Part shown: positions 12,440 to 20,184 of the stretch, piece by piece
Numbering within the stretch: the stretch's first letter is position 1
Layout of the letters: the number at the start of each line of letters is the position of its first letter
Assembly (NCBI GenBank): GCA_012295275.1
Contig: CM022678.1
Location: 7,108,559-7,133,558 of the forward strand
Length of the DNA: 25,000 bases
DNA from: Chrysomallon squamiferum
Taxonomy: Eukaryota > Mollusca > Gastropoda > Neomphalida > Peltospiridae
Direction of reading: 5' to 3'
Made by a program: the position numbers and the translations under genes
Notes under the pieces: model-generated
The model's input: only the letters and a program-made list of their open reading frames with translations
Told to the model about the DNA's origin: nothing
The model's database searches: none

Positions 12440-13268
12440 GTGTATTCACATATAAGGCATTTATTTCATTCAAGTTTTATTCCATTGTTAAATTTTTTTT
12501 TTTTAAAAATGCATTTATTTATTTACCTTTACTATTATCACGACTATCATTATCAATATTATAATTATAATTGTTATGGTTTTAAATTAGATTATTTCTT
12601 ATTAAATATCCTATTATTAGTAGTAGTATTATTATTATTATTACTGCTATTATTATTTTTACTACTACTATTTTTATTATTGTAAAATTATTACCACTCT
12701 CTTTGCATGGTTTTAACATTATCTGACAATTATTTGTGAACACAGAGTTTTCCGAAAGCCTTCAAACAAACCAGTAAAGTTGAAAAAACACAAGATGATA
12801 GCGAGAGCTTTTGAGAAGAGAAAAGACATCAACAATGGACGGATGTCAATCAGCTTTCATAGTACACATGATGATCCCCTTGGTAAGGGAGCATTTATTA
12901 TTCAATCTGTTATTAGCTTTTATATTTAATAAATAAAGAAAAAAAGAAGCATATATTACATTCACTAACAAATATGTACATACATAACCATCAAATTATA
13001 TTCTGAAAATGGAAAAAATTATATCATTGTTTTGCTCATTATTGTTATTGGTATGTTTGTTACTGTCATGATTATTATTATGTGTGTTACTACTATTATT
13101 ATTATTATGATTATTATTATATTCTTTATACTAATAACATTATTTTTTTAAACTTGTTATTATTATTATTGCTGTACTTATTATTATGATTATTATTATT
13201 GTACTTGATACTAATATCATTTTTATACTTGTCATTGTTATTAATATTATTATTTTTATACATGTTAC

Positions 13269-13305
<37 letters not shown>

Positions 13306-14813
13306 CATGTTACTGTTATTAATATTATTACTATTTTTATGCTTGTTATTGTTATTATTATTACCAACTATTTTCTTCTGCTACTAATATACATTCTTCT
13401 TATCTCTTTTGACTAACTACTAATAGTGTTATTTTTTCAAATAATTTTGTTATTTAATTATTATTATTATTTTTATTTTTTTATCAGGTATGAAACTTGA
13501 TCTGAACAGTGTTAGTTCACATGACATCTCGTCTAATTTTGCTGCTGCCATGCCGAAGCTAATTCGACGTCGTGGTGGGGTCACTGCACCAGTTGCTGGT
13601 ACCCTAAGAAGATACTCTGATTCAGGTAAGAAACAATTGCCATGGTAACATGTTTCTTAGATAAAATCTCAGTAAATACTACAAAATGTATTTTGTTAAG
13701 AATATACTGATGCTTAATATTTACATATTGTGATAGTAATGTTTTTTAGATTAAAATCTCAGTACATAAATAATATAGTATATTTTCTTAGGAAGGATTT
13801 CATGTTTTGTATCTAAATTTTTATTTTTGTTTTTATTTTTTTGCTGATGGTTGCTGAGTGCCATATTGTTTGGCTACTCTATATAGTATATAATTTCACT
13901 GTAAAAAGTGTCAGTATTATGCAATTTAGTTTTGTTTTTGGCTAGTAAAAGAGTTCTGTGTAAGTTACTAAAAGTTGAGAGAGTGTATGTTAAATGAATT
14001 TTTTTTTTTATGTTTTTTTGTTTTTTTTTAAACAAATTTTTTGCAAGAAGTTGTTCTTTTTCAAATTAACTCTTTTTATTTTCAGCTAAAATTTAAATTA
14101 TGATCTCTATCATTTTTTTTATTGTTTTTTTATGTTTTCTTTCTCATTTCACAGGCATTGATCTCTATCATTTTTTTTTTAACATTACAGACATCCAGTC
14201 TATCAAGTCCCACAACTCTCAGCTGGGTTTTGCAATAGGTCAAGTGGGCATGTCTGACAGCGAAAGCCAGCGCGAACCAGTCACCATCAAGAAGAGGAAG
14301 AAGAAGCGAAAGAAACGAAGAAGAAACAAGATCCAGCCAATCATTGCACCGGTTTTAAATGCTTTACGAGCTCCACGCATGATCCGACGTGGAAGCGAGG
14401 GATCCATAATCAGTCGCACCTCCGCCCACAGCATCAGAGTGTCAGTTGAACGTCAGAGCCTGGAGGCAGTGTCAGTTTCCTCGCTGCACAACCATTCCGG
14501 TATTGAAACCATCGACCTCGGCCAGGAGCCGGTCACCAAGACAACGGATAAGCCGAAACCGGATTTTTCGCTGTTCACTGCCAGCGCATTCCTGCCCGAA
14601 AACACGAAGGACAAGTCGAACAGCAAGACTTACCACGTGTCTTCAAGACGTAGTCGGAGATCCGAAATAACAATCGAAACAGAGACAGCAAGATTTTTCC
14701 CAGCTCGAATGCTTCACGGAATGGGATCAAGACGTGGCAGACGACGGTCAAATCAAAATATGGATTCGACCATAGTTCAGATAGATCCAGAAAAAGGTTC
14801 TCAATCAGAATAA
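2198..14813 (+). CDS. SMO: Smoothened, Frizzled-class seven-pass receptor (whole gene, 11 coding exons, one frameshift)
   Basis: Smoothened is the class F seven-pass membrane protein that passes the Hedgehog signal from Patched to the Gli/Ci pathway, at the plasma or ciliary membrane. Eleven exons (2198-2643, 8054-8266, 8589-8767, 9519-9738, 10295-10418, 11171-11263, 11593-11701, 12099-12287, 12746-12882, 13488-13625, 14191-14813) join with matching phases and GT-AG borders. Allowing for one frameshift in exon 1, they give about 823 residues (human SMO: 787). Layout: signal peptide 1-22, CRD about 30-140, linker containing [20 protein letters not shown]1 about 202-225, TM2 233-256, TM3 285-312, TM4 331-354, TM5 374-396, TM6 424-447, TM7 494-515, then a tail with a lysine/arginine block (650-663). 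Hallmarks seen are [12 protein letters not shown] before TM5, FRDYM after TM6 and NRPSL before TM7. The family call is secure. Whether the gene is functional depends on the frameshift being an assembly error. Confidence 0.97.
2928..3140. repeat. CA-rich microsatellite region
   Basis: Interrupted (CA)n tracts occur at about 2929-2950 and 3054-3080, with looser CA-rich DNA between and after them. This is simple sequence in intron 1. Confidence 0.9.
3409..4075. repeat. Degenerate TAC/TGC trinucleotide array with longer internal repeats
   Basis: About 660 bp are built from ACT, GCT, GCG and related triplets. Longer units recur: TACCTCCATTGTGACTGCTA begins at about 3547 and again at about 3654, and TACTGCGATTGGTAC-like units occur at 3708-3742. 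Long open frames in several frames are a trivial result of the triplet period and would encode Leu/Tyr/Thr homopolymers, so they are not genes. Confidence 0.9.
4096..4183. repeat. GAT array followed by (TA)n and poly-A
   Basis: (GAT)n-like triplets lie at 4096-4122. (TA)n runs at 4139-4166 straight into an A run ending at 4183, then GAAC/GAAT tetranucleotides to about 4230. A TA tract with an A tail can mark the 3' end of a decayed retroposed copy, but no body is recognisable upstream. Confidence 0.8.
4750..4821. repeat. (TAA)n microsatellite
   Basis: About 24 near-perfect TAA units, followed by looser AAT and GAT triplets to about 4910. Confidence 0.95.
5047..5116. repeat. (GA)n microsatellite, intron 1 copy 1
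   Basis: An unbroken 70-bp GA dinucleotide run, followed by AAAT/AAGT tetranucleotides (about 5150-5240). Confidence 0.97.
5981..6045. repeat. (GA)n microsatellite, intron 1 copy 2
   Basis: An unbroken 65-bp GA run, purine on the SMO sense strand, as in the other arrays of this window. Confidence 0.97.
6846..6894. repeat. (AAT)n microsatellite
   Basis: Near-perfect AAT/TAA triplets with one interrupting TAG, in intron 1. Confidence 0.9.
8054..8266 (+). CDS. SMO: SMO exon 2: CRD-TM linker and start of TM1
   Basis: Acceptor TATTGCAG|ACAGAT, donor ACCGTG|GTAAGT, phase 0 at both ends. It encodes [20 protein letters not shown], the near-invariant SMO linker [18 protein letters not shown] and most of TM1 ([19 protein letters not shown]). 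An N-glycosylation sequon (NTT) is visible. Intron 1 before it is the longest in the gene, about 5.4 kb. Confidence 0.96.
8267..8588 (+). other. SMO intron 2
   Basis: A short intron with AAAT repeats (8313-8334), AAT repeats (8352-8374) and an A run (about 8517-8540). Nothing else is visible. Confidence 0.9.
8589..8767 (+). CDS. SMO: SMO exon 3: end of TM1, ICL1, TM2
   Basis: Acceptor ATTTTCAG|CTCACA in phase 0; donor CTGGG|GTAAAT leaves phase 2. The exon encodes [20 protein letters not shown], continuing through [16 protein letters not shown] (TM2) into the first extracellular loop with IVCRSDGT. It aligns without gaps to the human [20 protein letters not shown] region. Confidence 0.96.
8768..9518 (+). 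other. SMO intron 3, TTA and GA arrays
   Basis: It contains two (TTA)n arrays (8932-8976 and 9075-9115) in a locally duplicated context (TTTCTGTTTAT...TTATTATTA appears three times between 8875 and 9060), T runs (9326-9341) and a (GA)n array at 9422-9472 only 46 bp before exon 4. Confidence 0.9.
9422..9472. repeat. (GA)n microsatellite, intron 3
   Basis: A 51-bp unbroken GA run. It lies upstream of the exon 4 acceptor and, being purine, supplies no polypyrimidine tract. Confidence 0.96.
9519..9738 (+). CDS. SMO: SMO exon 4: TM3, ICL2, TM4
   Basis: Acceptor GCTACAG|ATCTGG completes the split glycine codon; donor GCTGAG|GTGAGT in phase 0. It encodes [20 protein letters not shown] (TM3), then [12 protein letters not shown], the SMO intracellular loop 2 signature, then [15 protein letters not shown] into TM4. 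The open frame running past 9738 into GT-repeat DNA is intron read-through. Confidence 0.96.
9739..10294 (+). other. SMO intron 4
   Basis: The first 200 bp are GT-repeat DNA with a 78-bp tandem duplication (reported separately). The rest is AT-rich with CA-rich stretches at 10125-10140. No other feature was seen. Confidence 0.85.
9758..9912. repeat. 78-bp tandem duplication in GT-rich DNA
   Basis: TTTCTCAGTATCTGCATGTG starts at 9771 and again at 9849, a 78-bp period. The following TTTTGTATGTTTGCA and TCTTTTTATGTTTTC are also repeated. The copies differ at very few positions, so the duplication is recent. Confidence 0.9.
10295..10418 (+). CDS. SMO: SMO exon 5: ECL2 and TM5
   Basis: Acceptor TTCTCCTCAG|ATTGAT in phase 0; donor CCGAG|GTTAGT leaves phase 1. 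It encodes [20 protein letters not shown], the strongly conserved extracellular loop 2 hairpin with its cysteine, then [20 protein letters not shown] (TM5) and R. Confidence 0.96.
10419..11170 (+). other. SMO intron 5
   Basis: It contains (GT)n tracts (10529-10540 and 10676-10701) and a degenerate minisatellite (10625-10925). The remainder is AT-rich with no coding signal. Confidence 0.85.
10625..10925. repeat. Degenerate minisatellite around GGATCTACTTAAGTA
   Basis: Roughly a dozen diverged copies of a 14-17 bp unit related to GGATCTACTTAAGTA (for example ATGGATCTACTTAAGTAGGA at 10778 and GGATCTGCTTAAATAGAATC at about 10816). One (GT)n run interrupts the array. The CTTAAG core makes neighbouring units partly palindromic. 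Confidence 0.8.
11171..11263 (+). CDS. SMO: SMO exon 6: ICL3 and base of TM6
   Basis: Acceptor CTGTTTCAG|GGTTGA and donor TTAG|GTGAGA, phase 1 at both ends. It encodes [20 protein letters not shown] and [10 protein letters not shown], matching human MTLFSIK...KAASKINETMLRLG. This loop and helix pair form the cytosolic surface that moves on activation. Confidence 0.95.
11264..11592 (+). other. SMO intron 6
   Basis: A 329-bp AT-rich intron with A and T runs only. Confidence 0.9.
11593..11701 (+). CDS. SMO: SMO exon 7: TM6 and ECL3
   Basis: Acceptor TTTCTTAG|GTATTT in phase 1; donor ATGTA|GTAAGT leaves phase 2. It encodes [20 protein letters not shown], then [16 protein letters not shown]. The residue aligned with human D473 in the drug pocket is threonine (T446), while the histidine three residues before it (human H470) and the tryptophan of ECL3 (human W480) are kept. 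Confidence 0.95.
11702..12098 (+). other. SMO intron 7, trinucleotide repeats
   Basis: It holds AGT/AGC triplets (11818-11850), a GAA run (11860-11884), GAT/AAT triplets (11885-11935), ACT triplets (11957-12005) and AAAT/AAGT tetranucleotides up to the acceptor. Confidence 0.9.
12099..12287 (+). CDS. SMO: SMO exon 8: end of ECL3, TM7, helix 8
   Basis: Acceptor TTTGCAG|CTGTGA completes the split tyrosine codon; donor AGAAA|GTAAGT leaves phase 2. It encodes [15 protein letters not shown] (two sequons), then [36 protein letters not shown] and SSWERFLRK. Human E518 aligns with alanine (A492). The tryptophan mutated in oncogenic human SMO (W535) is conserved. Confidence 0.95.
12288..12745 (+). 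other. SMO intron 8
   Basis: It contains a (TA)n run at 12402-12436 and TTA/CTA triplets at 12612-12680. Nothing else is visible. Confidence 0.9.
12746..12882 (+). CDS. SMO: SMO exon 9: proximal cytoplasmic tail
   Basis: Acceptor AACACAG|AGTTTT, donor CCTTG|GTAAGG leaving phase 1. It encodes a basic segment [20 protein letters not shown] and then [13 protein letters not shown]. This corresponds to human [20 protein letters not shown]...LSFSMHTVSHDGP, the conserved membrane-proximal tail that contains regulatory sites in vertebrates. Confidence 0.93.
12883..13487 (+). other. SMO intron 9, ATT arrays
   Basis: Most of 13020-13375 is ATT-type triplets. A longer unit resembling TTTTTATACATGTTACTATT recurs at about 13251, 13303 and 13337, spaced by ATT runs. 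Open frames here are triplet artefacts. Confidence 0.88.
13488..13625 (+). CDS. SMO: SMO exon 10: middle cytoplasmic tail
   Basis: Acceptor TTTATCAG|GTATGA and donor TTCAG|GTAAGA, phase 1 at both ends. It encodes [37 protein letters not shown] and TLRRYSDS. The block corresponds to human [30 protein letters not shown] by order and spacing. RRYS is a protein kinase A consensus. Confidence 0.92.
13626..14190 (+). other. SMO intron 10
   Basis: AT-rich, with a 58-bp period duplication at its 3' end that supplies two usable acceptors (14151-14154 and 14187-14190). Confidence 0.85.
14101..14190 (+). repeat. Tandem duplication of the exon 11 splice-acceptor region
   Basis: TGATCTCTATCATTTTTTTT occurs at 14101 and again at 14159, a 58-bp offset. 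Each copy is followed by a T-rich tract and an ACAG acceptor (ending at 14154 and 14190). Both acceptors keep the SMO frame. Confidence 0.8.
14191..14813 (+). CDS. SMO: SMO exon 11: basic block, distal serine-rich tail, stop
   Basis: Acceptor AACATTACAG|ACATCC in phase 1 yields D617; the exon ends at TAA 14811-14813. It encodes a serine-rich stretch, the basic block [16 protein letters not shown] (human counterpart RKKKRRKRKKE), then an extended tail with arginine-directed serines: RRGSEGS (682-688), RRSRRSE (769-775) and RRRSN (800-804). A second acceptor at 14155 is in the same frame and would add 12 residues. The distal tail is poorly conserved in the family, so its end rests on the open frame alone. 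Confidence 0.9.
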
Positions 14814-14894
14814 AAAAATATATATATATATACATATTTTATAAGTGATTGTCGTAAATGAAGAAAGTATATCAATAATTAACATGTAACAACA

Positions 14895-16625
14895 TTGTGA
14901 AAGATGGATTTAAATGTTTTGGTTTAGACGTGGAAACAAAAATGTGATAAATATCTTAAGTTGTAGGTTTGTTAGATGTGTTATAAATCTTGAAAAACAG
15001 AAAAGAGCTAAGTATATGGATTTAGAATGGTAAACAAAAAAGTGATGATTTGAATGTCACATTACAAATGAATCAAATATATTTTAAATCGTGAAAGAAG
15101 GAAACATTTGTTTTAGACTGGAAAAAGTGTGATACTTTCAGTTTCACATATAGTATTACAGACTTTGAAAGCTAGTGTTTTTTTATTTAGACTGCTAAAA
15201 TAGAAATACTGCATACCTTGTCCATTTTCTTCTTTGAGTAGTTCTTTCAAAATGCATACACAGTTAATAAATTTCAGCTAATAACTGGAATCATAAAAAT
15301 ATTGCCAACAGAATTTCAGCTAAAGATAGAGTAATGCTTTTGAAAAAGAATAAGAATATTCTCCCTTGATTTTATCATTATTATAATACATAGTTATTAG
15401 TCTTTGGCTGCATATTATTTTATTGTACAAATTTAATATTAAACAAATTCATAAATGGTCAGACATATGATCGTGTATTTCAAAATATACAGATAATCCC
15501 AAAATGTAAAAAAAAATAAAAAATGTGATAGAAAAACATAATAAATAAATAATTAAATATGTAAATAAATAAACAAACAAACAAACAAATATATATATAA
15601 CATTTAACAATAGCTTGGCACAACAATACATTAGGTATCAGAATAGGATAAATAAATGAATTAGTGCCATGTTAAATATCATATTTTCATTCAGTATGTG
15701 AACATATTTGATATATTTTTTATACCAAATGATTTTTTTTTTTTTTTTTTTGATTTCATGATTATATATTTATATTCACATTAAAATAAAAAACTGGGGA
15801 TAAAGAACAATCAAAAAAATGAACATCTGATTTTTTTCTGTCAATACAAAATTTTTACCAGGGATAAAGAACTAGACAGAGAACATTAAATTTTTCCTGT
15901 GCTTGGAAATATAATATGTGGATTCATTAAATATACTTTTCCAGGTGGAAATATAATATGTGAGGTGGATTTGTTAAATGGACTTTTCCAGTGCTTGTAA
16001 ATATTGAAAATACAACATATGATGGATGTTCCAATGCAAGTAAATATTGGAAAGACTTGCATAATATAGATTATATTTTTTTAAATTCTAACTTCAGTTA
16101 ATACTATTTTGTGAGATGGATTACACTAAATTCACAAATATCAAGTAAAACTGGAAATTCTATTATTGTTAATAGATCTCACAAAATTCATCTGTGCTAT
16201 TGAACAAAAACATTTGTGAGATGGATTTCTTGCCATGCCAGTCAGTACAGATTATTTGATGTATATCAAATATTCCAATATTGATTTGTGTGCTGGATTA
16301 CATTAAATGTAATAATAATTTGGTGAGATGGATTGATTTAAAAGTGCCAGTTACTTGTGGATATACTCTCCAATATCAGTGTGTGAGATAGATATCATTA
16401 AATCATTTTTCTCATTTGTGAGATGGATTACCTTATTTTCACTAATGCCAGCATTGTGAGACAGATTTTCATTATAAACATCATTAATTTGTGAGATGGA
16501 TTTTCATTATACATGTCATAAGTTTGTGAGATGGATAACATTAAATGCACCATTGTCATTTTTTGTTAGGTGGATTATATTAAATCATCAGTGTCACTTT
16601 GTGAGATAGATTTTGTTATTATACA
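14895..16625. repeat. Degenerate tandem-repeat family around TGTGAGATGGATTACATTAAAT
   Basis: Many diverged copies of a unit about 35-60 bp long, sharing a core like TTTGTGAGATGGATT followed by ACATTAAAT or TTCATTAT. Clear copies lie near 15958, 16111, 16211, 16291, 16321, 16381, 16413, 16453, 16490, 16524, 16563 and 16598. Looser relatives (GTGAAAGATGGATTTAAAT at 14897, ATGGATTTAGAATGG at about 15017) suggest the family starts just after SMO. No open frame crosses it. It may be SMO 3' UTR or intergenic. Confidence 0.8.
15266..15271 (+). terminator. Candidate SMO polyadenylation signal
   Basis: AATAAA about 450 bp after the SMO stop. Another AATAAA (14809-14814) overlaps the stop codon itself, and more occur at about 15540-15650, so the true end is not resolvable in such AT-rich DNA. 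Confidence 0.25.
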
Positions 16626-16734
16626 ACGTAATTGTATTAAATTGTTAAGTATATTTTAGAAAGATTTTACTGCCAGATAAAACAAGCAGCTTTCTGAAGA
16701 CATATTTTTATTGCCAATATTTGAAGTGAAATAA

Positions 16735-16765
<31 letters not shown>

Positions 16766-16998
16766 AGGTTTATGTTTTAATAATAATAAAATATACATTT
16801 TGGCATATGTATGTTTTAGAATAACCTTTTCTTCTAAAATCCAGTAAGAATAAATAAATTTACTAAATAATAATTACAACAAAAATAATAATAGAACATT
16901 TTTCTCTACATTATTAGCACATATATATATATACTAATATATATATATTAAATTCTTTCTCAATTCTCAATTTTTTCTATTTTTCTTTTTTTATTTCA

Positions 16999-17041
<43 letters not shown>

Positions 17042-17507
17042 TATTTTTTTTTTATTTGCATATGTACATAATATATAACCAAGCTGTTTCACATTATCAT
17101 ATTGTCATATAACCATATTGATGTCACCTGACTGTGTGAAATAGGCCAAAACCTCACTGATCTCTTTTTTGTCTGTCTCTAGTATGAAACTGATGTTACA
17201 TTTTAAAAACTTTATCATGTACTATTTTCACATTTTATAATTTTATTATTATTATTATTATTATTATCTGATCTTTTAATATATATATACATATATATTA
17301 TCAACATAAAATTAACCTAGATTGTTTCAAAATTAGTCTAATAATTCTATCCAGAAATTACGTAGTTATTGTTCCAGTTGCTGTGGTGTACAAAATATTC
17401 ATAATAATTTTAACATAGTTTATATACTGAACGTATCCTTCTTTATAAAATCACTTCTGTCAAAGACAAAACTAAATGAAGTTTAAATTTACATTTTATT
17501 ATTTAAC

Positions 17508-17760
17508 TGATATAGATAACTGCCATTTGTATAGTATATAAATGTATATATATATATTATTATTATTATTATTCTTACTTTTGTTTTTTAAATAGTCTTA
17601 GAATTTCTTTTTTAATTTTTAAATTTTTAAATTTTTTGATATAAATAACTGCCATTTGTATAGTATATAAATATATATATATAAATTATTAATTATTATT
17701 ATTATTATTATTACTTTTGTTTATTAAATAGTCTTAGAATTTCTTTTTTAATTTTTAAAA
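17508..17760. repeat. Direct tandem duplication, 129-bp period
   Basis: The segment containing TAACTGCCATTTGTATAGTA, a TA tract, an ATT run, CTTTTGTTT and AATAGTCTTAGAATTTCTTT is present twice, starting near 17509 and 17638. The copies differ mainly in length of the TA and ATT tracts. Confidence 0.9.
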
Positions 17761-19018
17761 ACAATAATTATACTTTCTCTCTTATATATTTTTATTATTT
17801 CTATTTTTTCTTTTTTAAACTGGAACCTAACTAAAATTATTGTGTACAAAACAGTCTAATTTACTTTCCTTTTTTTTTTTGTTAAATGTTTCCTTTTTGT
17901 TGTTTTTTTAATCATAATTTTAGAAAATATTCATATAGTGTGCATAATAATTCTGTGTAAACCAAAATACAAAATGTTCAACCTGGTGCCTTCATAAAAA
18001 TATGCATAATAAAAAATATTCATTTTCATTTGAGATATCATCTATGTGTACAATATTTTATGTTTCATTTTACTCTTTTTGAAAACTCTGCCAAAACACA
18101 GGTTTTTAATTATTAAATTTCAGTTTATTAATGCACCTATTTTATTTTGTATTTATTTCAGATTGTTATTATAAATCTTTAATTTTTGTAACTGCATGGT
18201 TTTATATATATATACATCTTTCTCTAAAAATAATTTTTATCATTCTTATGAATATAAATTACCACCAAAAAAAAAAAAAAAAAAAAAATCCCTATACAAA
18301 TCAAAAAATAATTATCACTGTTTTAAATTTTGTATTTTAAATACATGAATATTAACCTAAAATCTTTATATAATTTTTATTTTTATTTTATAGTTAATCT
18401 AATTTGTCTAATTATTTTTATTTTTATTATTTTTTATTTTTTATGTTTTAATATTTTTTTCTAAATTTTAATTTTAACCTTTTTTTTCATGTATGTAATG
18501 ACTGATGTTTCAGTTTAAATACTTTACTGAATGTATTCTAATTGTTTTGTATTTCTTTTCTAAATTTATTTTTTAATTTTTTTTCCCAAGACATCAAGAA
18601 CTTGCTTAACCAAATACATATTTCTATTTCATTGTATTTTCCTTTGTTTTATTTGTTTATCTTTTTTTTTTACTAAGAATTTCTTTCTATATTTATATAT
18701 GACCTCTTAACTTCATTGGTTAATAAAATTAATTTTATTGTGTTGATGAAGATGATGTTAATGATTATGGCTATAATTATAATCATAGCTGTTATATTTT
18801 TAGTGATAATTATTACATGATCATAAGCATGATCATATAAATATTATTAACTATTATTATTATTATTATATGAAATCCATAAACCTCAAATCATTGTTAC
18901 ATAAACATTTTTATTTAATATGTAAATACAATTCATGCAACAAAATGTCTACAAACAATTAAAACCAAACCAAAAATACTAATTCAGATTTCTACTGTTT
19001 GATAATATATGAATGTAT

Positions 19019-19083
19019 GTGTGTGTGTGTGTGTGTGCATGTGTGTTTATATATATACACATACACACACACACATACACACG
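19019..19083. repeat. Imperfect palindrome of GT and AC repeats
   Basis: TGTGTGTGTGTGTGTGTGCA on the left is mirrored by ATACACACACACACATACAC on the right around TTTATATATATA, so a single strand could fold into a long hairpin. Confidence 0.7.
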
Positions 19084-20184
19084 TAGAGGTGGAAAAATAT
19101 AATATATATAACTAAGTATGTCAAAAATTAAAAACATAACTGAACTGAAGGGAAAACAAAGTTATAATAATAATAATAATAATAATACATGCAAAACAGA
19201 AAATAAACAGCCTCTTTTATTGTTTTTTGTTTCATGAAAAGCATAATGAACCATGGAAACACCATTAATAAGAGTAAAATTTTATTCTTTGCTTAGATTT
19301 TTTTCCACCATTAATAAAAGTGCTGCATTTTTTTAGCTTTATGGTGATAAATTCACTATTTTATATTTTTATATATATGTATATGTGGTTTTTATGTAAA
19401 TACATTTTTATTTTTAAGAAAAAAAGAAACTCATTTATATTTGAATTTTAGATCAGAATCTAGATATTTTGAATTTGCATTTGTTCATGCAGCTTAGCAT
19501 TTTAATGTTTTATATTTTTCTCTTTTGAAATTCATTGTTTTAATGCATAACTAAAATGAAATATAAATTTCTTATCAAAGCCTTCTTTTGTTGTTGTTTT
19601 ATTGTTTTATTACTGCAGACAGCTCATATATAGTAATTCTTGTATATTCAGAACTACTTAAAAAAAAAAAAATAATAATAAAACACTGATTAAAGAAAGG
19701 TATTAATAAAATAGAGATAAGTTATTTAGAGTAAAACTTTAAATCATTAATGATATGAATAATAAATATTGGTGCTGTTATAAAACAATTTGAAAATGTT
19801 ATAAATAGTACTATTTTTGTTTGGTAGATATTTTGAAATACTAAATATTAGTGCACACACACTCACACTCGGACATATATGAAAACAAGCATGCATATGA
19901 ATGTATGTGCTCATATAAAAATAAATATAATTACAAATGAAAATATTTTTCTAAACTGAAAACATTTTCTTTTTTTTTTATTAGTATTGCCATTATTATT
20001 ACTTTAACTACTATTAATATTACTACTACTACTACTACTACTACAATCAATGTTATTATTTTTTTTTTTTTTTTTTTTTTTTATTTTTATTAAATAACAT
20101 TTAAAGTTTAGACCACTGTCATGTATTCAAATCAGTTTAATGAAAAATAGTGTTACTTTAATTTTTAATAAATTTTAACTTTAT

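Larger units (their letters stand above)
16626..20180. other. AT-rich intergenic DNA, no supported gene
   Basis: It contains T runs (16736-16760), TA/GT tracts (16921-17032), ATT arrays, the 129-bp duplication at 17508-17760, an A run (18268-18288), a GT/AC imperfect palindrome at 19019-19083, AAT units (19165-19186), TAC units (20021-20043) and a T run (20059-20082). No exon with splice sites and no RNA gene was seen on either strand. Confidence 0.7.

Noticed and set aside
13126-13416. Poly-asparagine/isoleucine open frames in intron 9
   Set aside because: They derive from ATT arrays on both strands.
14895-16625. Possible CRISPR-like or coding repeat array
   Set aside because: Repeats are diverged, spacing is irregular, there is no open frame, and the host is an animal.
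18131-18340. Open frame of 69 codons in intergenic DNA
   Set aside because: AT-rich composition, an A-run lysine stretch, no homology and no splice context.
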